DNA from: an uncultured Solirubrobacter sp.
Lineage (GTDB): Bacteria > Actinomycetota > Thermoleophilia > Solirubrobacterales > Solirubrobacteraceae
Assembly (NCBI GenBank): GCA_937871635.1
Contig: CALMNS010000648.1
Location: forward strand, 1 to 7,153
Direction: 5' to 3'
DNA: 7,153 nt
In this document: piece after piece, positions 1 through 6,361 of the stretch
How the letters are laid out: each line of letters starts with the position of its first letter
How positions within the stretch are numbered: position 1 is the stretch's first letter
Translations under genes and position numbers: made by a program
Notes under the pieces: generated by a model
The model's input: the letters and a program-made list of their open reading frames with translations, nothing else
Told to the model about the DNA's origin: nothing
The model's database searches: none

Positions 1-307
1 CTGCCGTCTCGGCCGGCGACGAGCGCGGCTCCGCAGGCGACGCCGGGTCGTCGGGCGCGCGGGCCGCCATCAGGCGGTCCCAGAAGGCCGAGAAGGCCGC
101 GTCGAACGCCGCCACGTCCCGCCGCCGTGACACGAGGGCCCCGAACAGCGTCCAGTAGACGACCTCGCGGGAGCCCAGCCCCATCGCGTCGAGCCCGCGC
201 AACGCCGTCTGGAGCCGTTGCGGCCCCACCTCGAGCCCTTCGCCGCGGAGGATCCGCCCGAACGCGGCGAGGCTGTAGACCAGCGTGTCCCCCGCGCCGT
301 GCGCCAT
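1..307 (-). CDS. CoxE-like VWA-domain protein, N-terminal part (gene runs off the left edge)
   Basis: The frame is open from an ATG at 305-307 to the window edge and gives 102 residues beginning MAHGAGDTLVYSLAAFG. The visible part (GRILRGEGLEVGPQRLQ, then a REVVYWTLFGALVSRR stretch and an FDAAFSAFW motif) resembles the N-terminal region of CoxE-like proteins. In that family a von Willebrand A domain with a MIDAS metal site lies further downstream, outside this window. The end of the visible part is Pro/Ala/Ser-rich, as expected of the linker before the VWA domain. The gene starts 5 bp after the stop of the MoxR-type ATPase, so the two are almost certainly co-transcribed. In cox clusters CoxD (the ATPase) and CoxE work together on maturation of the molybdenum enzyme's active site. 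The assignment rests on N-terminal resemblance plus context; the VWA domain itself is not seen. Confidence 0.8.
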   Translation of the reverse strand, partial: MAHGAGDTLVYSLAAFGRILRGEGLEVGPQRLQTALRGLDAMGLGSREVVYWTLFGALVSRRRDVAAFDAAFSAFWDRLMAARAPDDPASPAEPRSSPAETA

Positions 308-312
308 GGCGA

Positions 313-1227
313 TCAGCCGCCGGCCGCGGCCCGCGCGGCCTCGACGAGCCCCGCGACCCCCCGCTCGGTCACCTGCTCGACATCCTCGCGATGCTTGAGC
401 AGCGCACCGAGGGTCCACTCCGTCAGCTCGGTCTCGAGGTCGTCGACGCCGAACATCTCGATGGCCTCGACCCAGTCGAGCGTCTCCGCCACCCCGGGCG
501 CCTTGACCAGGTCGAGTCCGCGCATGCTGGCCACGAACTGGCCCGCCTGCCGCGCGAGCCGCTCGGCCACCCCGGGGATGCGGGCGCGGACGATGGCCAC
601 CTCCTGCTCGAGCGAGGGATGGGCGATCCAGAAGTACAGGCACCTCCGGCGCAGCGCGTCATGGAGCTCCCGCGTCCGGTTCGAGGTCAGGATGACCGAC
701 GGCGGGATCCCCGCCTGGACCGTCCCGAGCTCCGGGATCGTCACCTGGAAGTCCGACAGCAGCTCGAGGAGGAAGGCCTCGAACTCGTCGTCGGCGCGGT
801 CGACCTCGTCGATCAGCAGCACGGGCGCCACCGCGTCGGCGTGCTCGATGGCCTCGAGCAACGGCCGGCGCACGAGGAACTCCCGGCTGAACAACTCCGC
901 GGTGGCCCGCCGATCGGCCGCGTGCGCCGCCTCGAGCGTCCGGATGTGAAGCATCTGCTTGGCGTAGTTCCAGTCGTAGAGCGCGTGGGAGACGTCGATG
1001 CCCTCGTAGCACTGCAGCCGGATCAGGCGGGCCCCCAGGACGTCGGCCAGGGTCTTGGCCAGCTGCGTCTTGCCCACGCCGGCCTCGCCTTCGAGCAGGA
1101 GCGGGCGTCCCAGCCTCAGCGCCACGGTGAGCACCGTCGCGAGCGGGCGGTCGGCGAGGTACCGGCGGGCCGCAAGCTCCCCGATGAGCTCGTCGACCGA
1201 CGTCCGCACCCCCGGGTGGGCGCTCAT
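313..1227 (-). CDS. MoxR-family AAA+ ATPase, CoxD-like
   Basis: This is a 304-residue AAA+ ATPase. Visible motifs are Walker A GEAGVGKT (residues 47-54), a family-typical LQCYEGID (71-78) followed by ALYDWNYAKQ (82-91), Walker B VLLIDEVDRAD (136-146), sensor-1 TSN (181-183) and a probable arginine-finger segment LRRRCLYFW (192-200). The length and the LQCYEG/ALYDWNY signatures match the MoxR/CoxD subgroup. CoxD is known as a chaperone-like ATPase needed for sulfuration and copper insertion at the CO dehydrogenase Mo site, and relatives accompany other molybdenum hydroxylases. The start is ATG at 1225-1227, whose bases overlap the TGA of the upstream monooxygenase gene (ATGA), so translation is probably coupled; no strong Shine-Dalgarno is visible. 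The CoxE-like partner follows after 5 bp. The likely role (inference) is maturation of the MSL-type hydroxylase encoded at 3921-7153, using ATP in the cytoplasm. Confidence 0.93.
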   Translation of the reverse strand: MSAHPGVRTSVDELIGELAARRYLADRPLATVLTVALRLGRPLLLEGEAGVGKTQLAKTLADVLGARLIRLQCYEGIDVSHALYDWNYAKQMLHIRTLEAAHAADRRATAELFSREFLVRRPLLEAIEHADAVAPVLLIDEVDRADDEFEAFLLELLSDFQVTIPELGTVQAGIPPSVILTSNRTRELHDALRRRCLYFWIAHPSLEQEVAIVRARIPGVAERLARQAGQFVASMRGLDLVKAPGVAETLDWVEAIEMFGVDDLETELTEWTLGALLKHREDVEQVTERGVAGLVEAARAAAGG

Positions 1228-2420
1228 CGTGCGCCGACCGGCGCCATCAGGCTGTCCCCCTGGGCGTACAGGCCGAAGGGCAGGGGGTCGCCCACGCCCC
1301 AGGTCCCGTCGTGCTGCGAGCGCCGGCCCGCTTCGCGGGTGCGGGCCAGCACGCTTCGCGCCAGCTCGAGCTGCGGTGGCTCCCAGCGCTCGAGCGCCGT
1401 CACCACGTCGCCCCGGGCCTCGCGGACGGCCAGGCCGAGGCGATAGCCGTCCTCGGCGGCCTTCGCCGACCCCGCCGCGGCGTGCGGGCGCAGGGCGAAG
1501 GCCGCATCGCCGATCAGGCAGGTGCGCCCGAACGCCAGGCGGGGGACCTCGATGTCGAAGATCGCCTGCAGGAAGGGGTTGGCGGTCCGGTGCACCACCT
1601 CGACGAGGGCCGGCGGGAGGATCGCGCTCGCGGCCTCGCGCACCTCGCCCAGGGGGCCATCGCTCACGGCTCCGGGAGGGACGGCGACCTCACGCCTCGC
1701 GCCAACCCGATCGGTCATCACGGCGTCGAGCTCCGGGCCCTCGGCCAGGTTGCGGTACCAGAGCCAGTTGAGCTGGGCGCCCTGCGCCGTGGGGATCTGG
1801 TAGGTCAGGAGGTGGCTCTGCGGCAGGACGCAGTACGTGATCGCGTCGGCCAGCGCCTCCTGCGCCGGCTCGGACAGGTCCTCCGGCGAGACGGTGCCGC
1901 GCCACGCCACGTAGCCGGCGTACGCGGCCGTCGCCTCCGGCACGAGCTGGCGCCGACCGGCGGACCGGATCCCGTCCGCCCAGACGAGGAGGTCACACTC
2001 GCGCGTCCGGCCCGACGCGAGCCGTGCCGTGGCCCCGCGCTCGTCCTGCTCGACGGCGACCACCTCCTCGCTCAGGTGGTACCGGTCGCGCCCGAACGCA
2101 CCGAGCAGGTTCCGGTAGAGCGTGTCGTAGGAGCTGAAGCGGTACGGCGCGACGAGCTCGGCGGCGACGCCTGCCTCGCGGTCGAGGTAGCGCAGGTACT
2201 GCGCCGCGACGCCGATCTCCGCGATGGGGATGTGCTGTCGCTCGACGGCCCAGCGCACCGTGGCCGGATTGAGCACGATGCCGGCCCCCTGGCCTTCCAG
2301 CGGTGCCGAAAGGCGCTCGCAGACGTCGACGTCACAGCCCGCGTCGCGCAGCCACAACGCGGCGGTCAGGCCGCCCAGCGACCCTCCTGCGATGACGACC
2401 CGTGGCCGCTGGGCTCCCAT
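1224..2420 (-). CDS. Class A FAD-dependent aromatic-ring monooxygenase, 2,6-dihydroxypyridine 3-monooxygenase-like
   Basis: This 398-residue flavoprotein belongs to the p-hydroxybenzoate hydroxylase/UbiH superfamily. An N-terminal Rossmann motif VVIAGGSLGGLTAALWLRDAG spans residues 8-28, with the acidic end of the second strand at VDVCER (31-36). A GAGIVL segment (45-50) follows, then a DG-type motif CDLLVWADGIRS (142-153) and the FAD ribityl-binding GD motif IGDAAFALRPHAAAG (303-317) followed by SAKAAEDG. GGSLGGLTAAL, YVAWRGTV (170-177) and RPHAAAGSAKA resemble the subgroup containing 2,6-dihydroxypyridine 3-hydroxylase of nicotine degradation, and the length fits. Enzymes of this class use NAD(P)H and O2 to hydroxylate an electron-rich ring. 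No signal peptide or membrane segment is seen. ATG at 2418-2420 starts 9 bp after the VOC gene and no clear Shine-Dalgarno precedes it. The family is sure; the substrate is not, and other hydroxylated aromatics are possible. Confidence 0.92.
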   Translation of the reverse strand: MGAQRPRVVIAGGSLGGLTAALWLRDAGCDVDVCERLSAPLEGQGAGIVLNPATVRWAVERQHIPIAEIGVAAQYLRYLDREAGVAAELVAPYRFSSYDTLYRNLLGAFGRDRYHLSEEVVAVEQDERGATARLASGRTRECDLLVWADGIRSAGRRQLVPEATAAYAGYVAWRGTVSPEDLSEPAQEALADAITYCVLPQSHLLTYQIPTAQGAQLNWLWYRNLAEGPELDAVMTDRVGARREVAVPPGAVSDGPLGEVREAASAILPPALVEVVHRTANPFLQAIFDIEVPRLAFGRTCLIGDAAFALRPHAAAGSAKAAEDGYRLGLAVREARGDVVTALERWEPPQLELARSVLARTREAGRRSQHDGTWGVGDPLPFGLYAQGDSLMAPVGAR

Positions 2421-2429
2421 CCGTCGCGG

Positions 2430-2930
2430 CTACGGGGCGACCGCGGGGGTGTCGGACTGCTCGTGGAGGCGGAGGTAGAGCGTGGACCGCAGCGCGTCCC
2501 CGGTCTGCTCGACGTCGTCGGAGAGCTTCTTGAACTCGGGCAGGACGCTGCGATCGAGCGTGGTGACGTCCGGCCAGTCGATCTCCACCAGGTTGCCCGC
2601 CGGGTCGCGGATGTACATCTGCACGGCCCCGTCGGGAAGCTCGTAGATGTCCGCGAAGAACGCGGTCGAGTCGTGGATGCCGAGCTCCTTCGCCTTGAGG
2701 TAGGCGCCCTCGAAGTCGTCGACGTTGATCCCGATGTGGTGGAACTCGGGCGCGGGCGTGTCGCGCTCGAACAGGTGGAGCTGGAGGTCGCCGAGCCGCA
2801 GGTACTGCACCGGGAAGGCGAACGTGTAGGTCGGGATGCACTCCATCCCGAGCACCTCGGTGTAGAAGCGGACCGATTCCTGGAGATCGCGCGCGCTCAC
2901 CGAGACGTGGTTGATGCCGGTGGCTCTCAT
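2430..2930 (-). CDS. VOC-family (glyoxalase/extradiol-dioxygenase fold) protein
   Basis: This 166-residue protein has two beta-alpha-beta3 modules of the vicinal oxygen chelate fold. The first module opens with GINHVSVSARDLQESVRFY (residues 5-23) and ends at LHLFER (51-56). The second opens with FHHIGINVDDFEGAY (63-77) and ends at DPAGNLVEIDWP (109-120). Putative metal ligands in the usual VOC places are H8, E55, H64 or H65, and E116, so a metal-dependent enzyme is plausible. Residues about 121-166 form a tail beyond the fold, rich in charged residues and probably helical. The ATG at 2928-2930 is chosen because the VOC fold begins directly after it and longer reading would run antisense through the LysR gene. 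It is the first gene of the operon, 9 bp before the monooxygenase. The reaction is unknown: ring-cleaving dioxygenase, isomerase or lyase are all possible. Confidence 0.93.
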   Translation of the reverse strand: MRATGINHVSVSARDLQESVRFYTEVLGMECIPTYTFAFPVQYLRLGDLQLHLFERDTPAPEFHHIGINVDDFEGAYLKAKELGIHDSTAFFADIYELPDGAVQMYIRDPAGNLVEIDWPDVTTLDRSVLPEFKKLSDDVEQTGDALRSTLYLRLHEQSDTPAVAP

Positions 2931-2938
2931 GCGCCGGA

Positions 2939-2967
2939 AGCCTAGATCGGGAGCCCGCGGGCGCCAA
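2939..2967 (-). promoter_or_regulatory. Predicted promoter of the VOC-monooxygenase-coxDE operon
   Basis: On the minus strand there is a -35-like TTGGCG (2967-2962), a 17-base spacer and a -10-like TAGGCT (2944-2939). The VOC ATG starts 8 bases after the -10 box, which would place the transcription start at or within a base or two of the start codon. No Shine-Dalgarno exists between the -10 box and the ATG, so a leaderless mRNA is predicted. The match to the sigma-70-type consensus is only moderate (4/6 and 3/6). The spacing is ideal, and the position agrees with the LysR-type dyad centred about 64 bp upstream. Confidence 0.45.
2953..2962. repeat. 10-bp perfect palindrome in the promoter spacer
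   Basis: GCCCGCGGGC is self-complementary and lies between the predicted -35 and -10 boxes of the VOC operon. It could be a second protein-binding site, but short GC palindromes are common in DNA of this composition, so its function is uncertain. Confidence 0.3.
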
Positions 2968-2986
2968 GACGGAATAGCTGCACTGG

Positions 2987-3003
2987 CATAGACCCGGCCT
3001 ATG
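2987..3003. promoter_or_regulatory. Predicted LysR-type operator (CATAG-N7-CTATG dyad, T-N11-A)
   Basis: A perfect 5-7-5 inverted repeat, CATAG then ACCCGGC then CTATG, contains ATAG-N7-CTAT and so fits the T-N11-A rule for LysR-type recognition sites. Its centre (2995) is about 64 bp upstream of the predicted transcription start of the VOC operon, where LysR regulators usually anchor. It also covers most of the likely -10 box of the regulator gene, which would allow autorepression. An additional ATAG half site sits at 2974-2977, nearer the target promoter. The A/T-rich core stands out from the surrounding GC-rich DNA. Confidence 0.6.
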
Positions 3004-3005
3004 CT
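3000..3005 (+). promoter_or_regulatory. Likely -10 box of the LysR gene (TATGCT)
   Basis: TATGCT (4/6 to TATAAT) ends 7 bases before the GTG at 3013, the spacing expected for a leaderless transcript beginning at that GTG. No convincing -35 hexamer is found 16-18 bases upstream, where the best match is 2/6. The call therefore rests on the -10 box, the spacing and the lack of a Shine-Dalgarno. Confidence 0.35.
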
Positions 3006-3012
3006 GACCGTC

Positions 3013-3918
3013 GTGACCCTTCGCCAGCTCGGGTACTTCCTCGCCATCGTCGAGGAGGGGTCCATCACCCGTGCCGCGCAGCGCCTGCACGTGGCGCAGC
3101 CGTCCCTCTCCCAGCAGCTGCGCGAGCTCGAGCGCTCACTCGGCGGGGCCCTCGTGGAGCGGCTTCCCCGAACGGTCCGGCTGACGCCGTTGGGCCGCCT
3201 GTTCGAGCCCCAGGCCCGCGCCGTCGTGCTCGCCGCCGAGCGGGCCGAGCGGGTCGCGACGGCGGGGCTCAACTCGGAGACCGGTGACCTGGAGCTGGCG
3301 ACGGTCCGCTCGATCGCCGTGGGCATCCTCCCGGCGTCGATCACGCGCTGGCGGCGGGCGCGGCCGGGGGTGACGGTGCGCCTGCACGAGTTCGGGCACC
3401 GGTCCCTGCTCGAGGATCGCGTCCGCGACGGGCTCGCCGACCTGGCGGTCGGTCCCAGCCCCGCGCGCTGGCACGGACCCGTGGTGCCGCTGGGCTGGGA
3501 GGAGTTCGTCGTGGTCCTCCCCCATGACGATCCCCTCAGCCACGGTCCGGCGCCGCTTCGGCTCGAGACGCTGCACGACCGTGACTGGGTGCTCTTCGAG
3601 CCACGGCACGGCCTGTCGGACGTGGTGACCTTCGCGTGCGCGGCGGCCGGCTTCGTTCCCCACCCGGCCATCCAGACCGCCCAGGTCGAAGGAGCCGCCC
3701 GACTGGCGGCGGCCGGGCTCGGTCCCGCGCTGCTGCCCAAGGACGCGGTGCCGCCCGACCTCCAGGACGTCGCCCGGCCGCTGGACCCGCCGCTCGGCCG
3801 CGAGCTCGCCGCCTACGCACGACACACGCTCACGCCGTTGGCGGACGCCTACCTCGAGGTCCTGCGTGAAGACGCGTACTGGTCCGAGCGGCCCGACCGC
3901 CTCGTCGTCGTGCCCTGA
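3013..3918 (+). CDS. LysR-type transcriptional regulator
   Basis: This is a LysR-family regulator of 301 residues from the preferred GTG start, or 305 if the ATG at 3001 is used. From the GTG the protein begins (M)TLRQLGYFLAIVEEGS, which is the canonical LysR N-terminus. The winged helix-turn-helix is SITRAAQRLHVAQPSLSQQL (residues 17-36), followed by a linker helix (RELERSLGGALVERLPR) and LTPLGRLF. The rest is the two-lobed effector-binding domain to the C-terminus (LEVLREDAY and beyond). No Shine-Dalgarno precedes either start. The ATG at 3001 lies inside the predicted operator and -10 box, which favours GTG 3013. The gene is divergent from the VOC-monooxygenase-coxDE operon and probably activates it in response to a pathway metabolite, repressing itself. 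It converges on the large-subunit gene with a 2-bp gap. Effector unknown. Confidence 0.95.
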   Translation: MTLRQLGYFLAIVEEGSITRAAQRLHVAQPSLSQQLRELERSLGGALVERLPRTVRLTPLGRLFEPQARAVVLAAERAERVATAGLNSETGDLELATVRSIAVGILPASITRWRRARPGVTVRLHEFGHRSLLEDRVRDGLADLAVGPSPARWHGPVVPLGWEEFVVVLPHDDPLSHGPAPLRLETLHDRDWVLFEPRHGLSDVVTFACAAAGFVPHPAIQTAQVEGAARLAAAGLGPALLPKDAVPPDLQDVARPLDPPLGRELAAYARHTLTPLADAYLEVLREDAYWSERPDRLVVVP

Positions 3919-3920
3919 GC

Positions 3921-6359
3921 TCAGGCACCGTCTCCCATCATCTCGACGATCTGCCACGGCGTGACCGGCAGCGCGGAGACGCGGGCGTCCCCGAAGTGGG
4001 CGAGCACGTCGTCGATGGCCGCGGAGAGCGCGGAGGGCACGACCATGCGCCCGCCTTCGCCGCCGCCCTTGATGCCGTACTCGGTGAAGGGCGAGGGCGT
4101 CTCGAAGTGCCCGACCCGCATATGCGGGATGTCGGTCGCCCGCGGGACGAGGTACTCCCAGAAGGAGCTCGTCTCGAGCTCGCCCTGGTCGTTGTAGACG
4201 TACTCCTCGAGCAGCGTCGTGCCGATCCCCTGGGCCGTCCCGCCCATGACCTGGCCGGCCAGGGTCGGTGGGTTGACCACGGTCCCGGCGTCATGGATCG
4301 CCACGTAGTCGAGGAACTCCAGCTTGCCCGTGACGGGGTCGACCTCGATGACCGCGATGTGGCAGGCGTGCCCCATGAACGGATAGAAGACGCCGAGATC
4401 GGTGCGGTCGTCGTTCGGGAGGGTCGTGTAGGGGTGGTCGTAGGTGTAGCCCTCCTCGAGACCGCTGCGGTCGCCCTCGGGAAGGTTCAGCGCGAAGAAG
4501 TACGCGGTGGCCGCCAGCTCGGGCAGCGAGCGCGAGCGCGACGGCGCGCCCTTGACCCGCGCCTCGCCGTCGACGAACTCGATGTCCTCGACCGCGGTCT
4601 CGAGGTCCTTGGCGGCGATCCGGCAGAGCTTCTCCTTGAGGGTGCGTGACGCGCCCCGCACCGCTCCCGCCACCATCACCGTGTACCGGCTGCCGCCGGG
4701 GCCCGTCCCGGGAAGCCCGCTCGAGGTGTCCGCGTAGGTCACGTTGACCGAGTACGGATCGACGTCGAACTCCTCGGCCACCACCATGGAGACCATCGTC
4801 TCCGGGCTGTTGCCCCACATCGCCTGCGAGTGCAGCGTGACCTGCATCTCACCCGTGGGGTCGATGGTCACCGTCGCGCTCTCGGGGCTCGACGTGATGG
4901 GGAAGGTGGGCTCGTCGAACCAGTACCAGAACTCGGTCGCCGAGAACACCGAGCGCTCCTGCGTCGTGGCGATCCCGATCCCGATGTGGCGGCCCTCCTC
5001 CTCGAGCAGCCGCTGCTTCTCCGCGCGCCAGTGCTCGAGGTCGATCGCGGCCAGGGCCTTGTCGAGCACGCCGGGGTAGTTGCCCGAGTCGTAGAGGTTG
5101 CCCGTGGCACTCTTGTACGGGAACTGGTCCGGGGTCAGGAAGTTCCTGCGCCGGATGTCCTCCGGCTTGAGGTCGAGCTCGCGCGCCGCCTTGTCGACCA
5201 TGCGCTCGAGGATCCAGTTCTGGACCTCGGAGCCGAAGCCGCGGTAGGCGCCCTGCTGGCACTTGTTGGTGATCGCCGCGCGCAGGTGGTAGCGGATGTC
5301 GCGCATCTTGTACGGGCCGGCCACCTGGGAGAGCGCGTTGCCGTGGGTGCCGACGCCGAACTGCAGGAAGGCGCCGTAGTCGTCGAGGACGTCGACGTCG
5401 AGCCCGCGCAGCGTCCCGTCCCGGTCGACCGCCAGGGCGACCTCGTAGTAGCGGTCCGAGCCGTGGTGGTCGGAGGTCGAGAGGTGATCGAGGCGGTCCT
5501 CGATGTAGCGCACGGGACGCCCGGTCTGGAGCGCGAGGAAGGCGGCCAGGGTCGGCACCTTGTGGGCGAAGAACTTCGAGCCGAAGCTGCCGCCGGCCGG
5601 CACCGGCTGCAGCTTCAGCTTGTTCGAGGGGACCTTCAGCGCGGTGGCGATCAGGAAGGCGCAGAACGAGAAGGTCACCGAGTTGCAGTAGATCGTGGTC
5701 ACGCCGTTGTGGTCGACGGTCGCGACCGCGCCCGTGGTCTCGAGCGGCTGGCCGGAGGAACGGCCCCAGTGCAGCGTGTCGCGCAGGACGAGGTCGGCGT
5801 CGGCGAAGGCCGCGTCGACGTCCCCGAACTCGAACTGGCGCTCGTAGCCGAGGTTCGAGCCATGCTCCTCGTGCACCAGCGGCGAGCCCTCGGCGAGGGC
5901 CGCCTCGGGATCGACGACGGGCTCGAGCACCTCGTACTCGACCCGCATGGCGGCCACTCCGTCCTCGGCGGCGTAGAGCGTCTCGGCCACGACCGCGGCC
6001 ACCGCCTCGCCGAAGTGGCGGGTCTTGTCGACGGCGAGCGGGTACTGCGGGAGGGTCGGGGGGCCGAAGTTCGCGCACGGGCCCATGTGCGCCTTGCAGT
6101 CCTCGCCGGTGAGGACGGCCACCACCCCGGGGACCTGCAGGGCGGCCGAGGTGTCGATGGAGACGATCCGCGCGTGCGCGTGCGGGCTATTGAGCACCGC
6201 GGCGTGCGCCATCCCGGCCAGTTCGAGATCCTCGATGTAGCCGCCACGGCCCACGAGGTAGCGGGGATCCTCGACCCGCTTCATGTGCTTGCCGATGTAG
6301 CGGAGGGTGGGCTTGTCGGAGCTCTCGTCCGTCGGGGGGGCGGGGGGTGCGGTGGCCAC
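3921..6359 (-). CDS. Molybdenum hydroxylase large (molybdopterin-binding) subunit, xanthine dehydrogenase/CoxL family
   Basis: This 812-residue subunit carries the molybdopterin-cytosine-dinucleotide site of a three-subunit hydroxylase. The N-terminal a/b hammerhead domain runs from about residue 20 (RYIGKHMKRVEDPRYLVGRGG) to 150. The Moco domains follow with GGSFGSK (256-262), AYRGFGSE (371-378), a GTGPGGSRYT segment (551-560) and the C-terminal GGGEGG (765-770), whose E768 is in the place of the catalytic glutamate. Form I CO dehydrogenases have AYRCSFR at the middle motif; here there is no cysteine, so CO oxidation is unlikely and an organic substrate is expected. The GTG start at 6357-6359 is chosen because a GGAGG lies 7 bases upstream and the small subunit stops 2 bases before it. 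The long upstream continuation of the frame is antisense-like and not family sequence. Order M-S-L matches cox-type operons. Substrate not determinable. Confidence 0.95.
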   Translation of the reverse strand: MATAPPAPPTDESSDKPTLRYIGKHMKRVEDPRYLVGRGGYIEDLELAGMAHAAVLNSPHAHARIVSIDTSAALQVPGVVAVLTGEDCKAHMGPCANFGPPTLPQYPLAVDKTRHFGEAVAAVVAETLYAAEDGVAAMRVEYEVLEPVVDPEAALAEGSPLVHEEHGSNLGYERQFEFGDVDAAFADADLVLRDTLHWGRSSGQPLETTGAVATVDHNGVTTIYCNSVTFSFCAFLIATALKVPSNKLKLQPVPAGGSFGSKFFAHKVPTLAAFLALQTGRPVRYIEDRLDHLSTSDHHGSDRYYEVALAVDRDGTLRGLDVDVLDDYGAFLQFGVGTHGNALSQVAGPYKMRDIRYHLRAAITNKCQQGAYRGFGSEVQNWILERMVDKAARELDLKPEDIRRRNFLTPDQFPYKSATGNLYDSGNYPGVLDKALAAIDLEHWRAEKQRLLEEEGRHIGIGIATTQERSVFSATEFWYWFDEPTFPITSSPESATVTIDPTGEMQVTLHSQAMWGNSPETMVSMVVAEEFDVDPYSVNVTYADTSSGLPGTGPGGSRYTVMVAGAVRGASRTLKEKLCRIAAKDLETAVEDIEFVDGEARVKGAPSRSRSLPELAATAYFFALNLPEGDRSGLEEGYTYDHPYTTLPNDDRTDLGVFYPFMGHACHIAVIEVDPVTGKLEFLDYVAIHDAGTVVNPPTLAGQVMGGTAQGIGTTLLEEYVYNDQGELETSSFWEYLVPRATDIPHMRVGHFETPSPFTEYGIKGGGEGGRMVVPSALSAAIDDVLAHFGDARVSALPVTPWQIVEMMGDGA

Positions 6360-6361
6360 GG

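Noticed and set aside
127..1446. 439-codon plus-strand open frame opposite the MoxR gene
   Set aside because: Arg/Pro/Ala-rich shadow translation; the minus strand shows Walker A, Walker B and sensor motifs.
1311..2945. 544-codon plus-strand open frame opposite the monooxygenase and VOC genes
   Set aside because: It spans two well-supported minus-strand genes and their gap, with no domain resemblance; typical high-GC antisense frame.
2931..3740. Upstream extension of the VOC frame to give a 436-residue protein
   Set aside because: The extra part is antisense to the LysR gene, is Ser/Arg/Thr-rich shadow sequence, and the VOC fold begins right after the ATG at 2930.
3136..3957. 273-codon minus-strand open frame opposite the LysR gene
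   Set aside because: The plus strand encodes a complete LysR regulator; the antisense translation has no family features.
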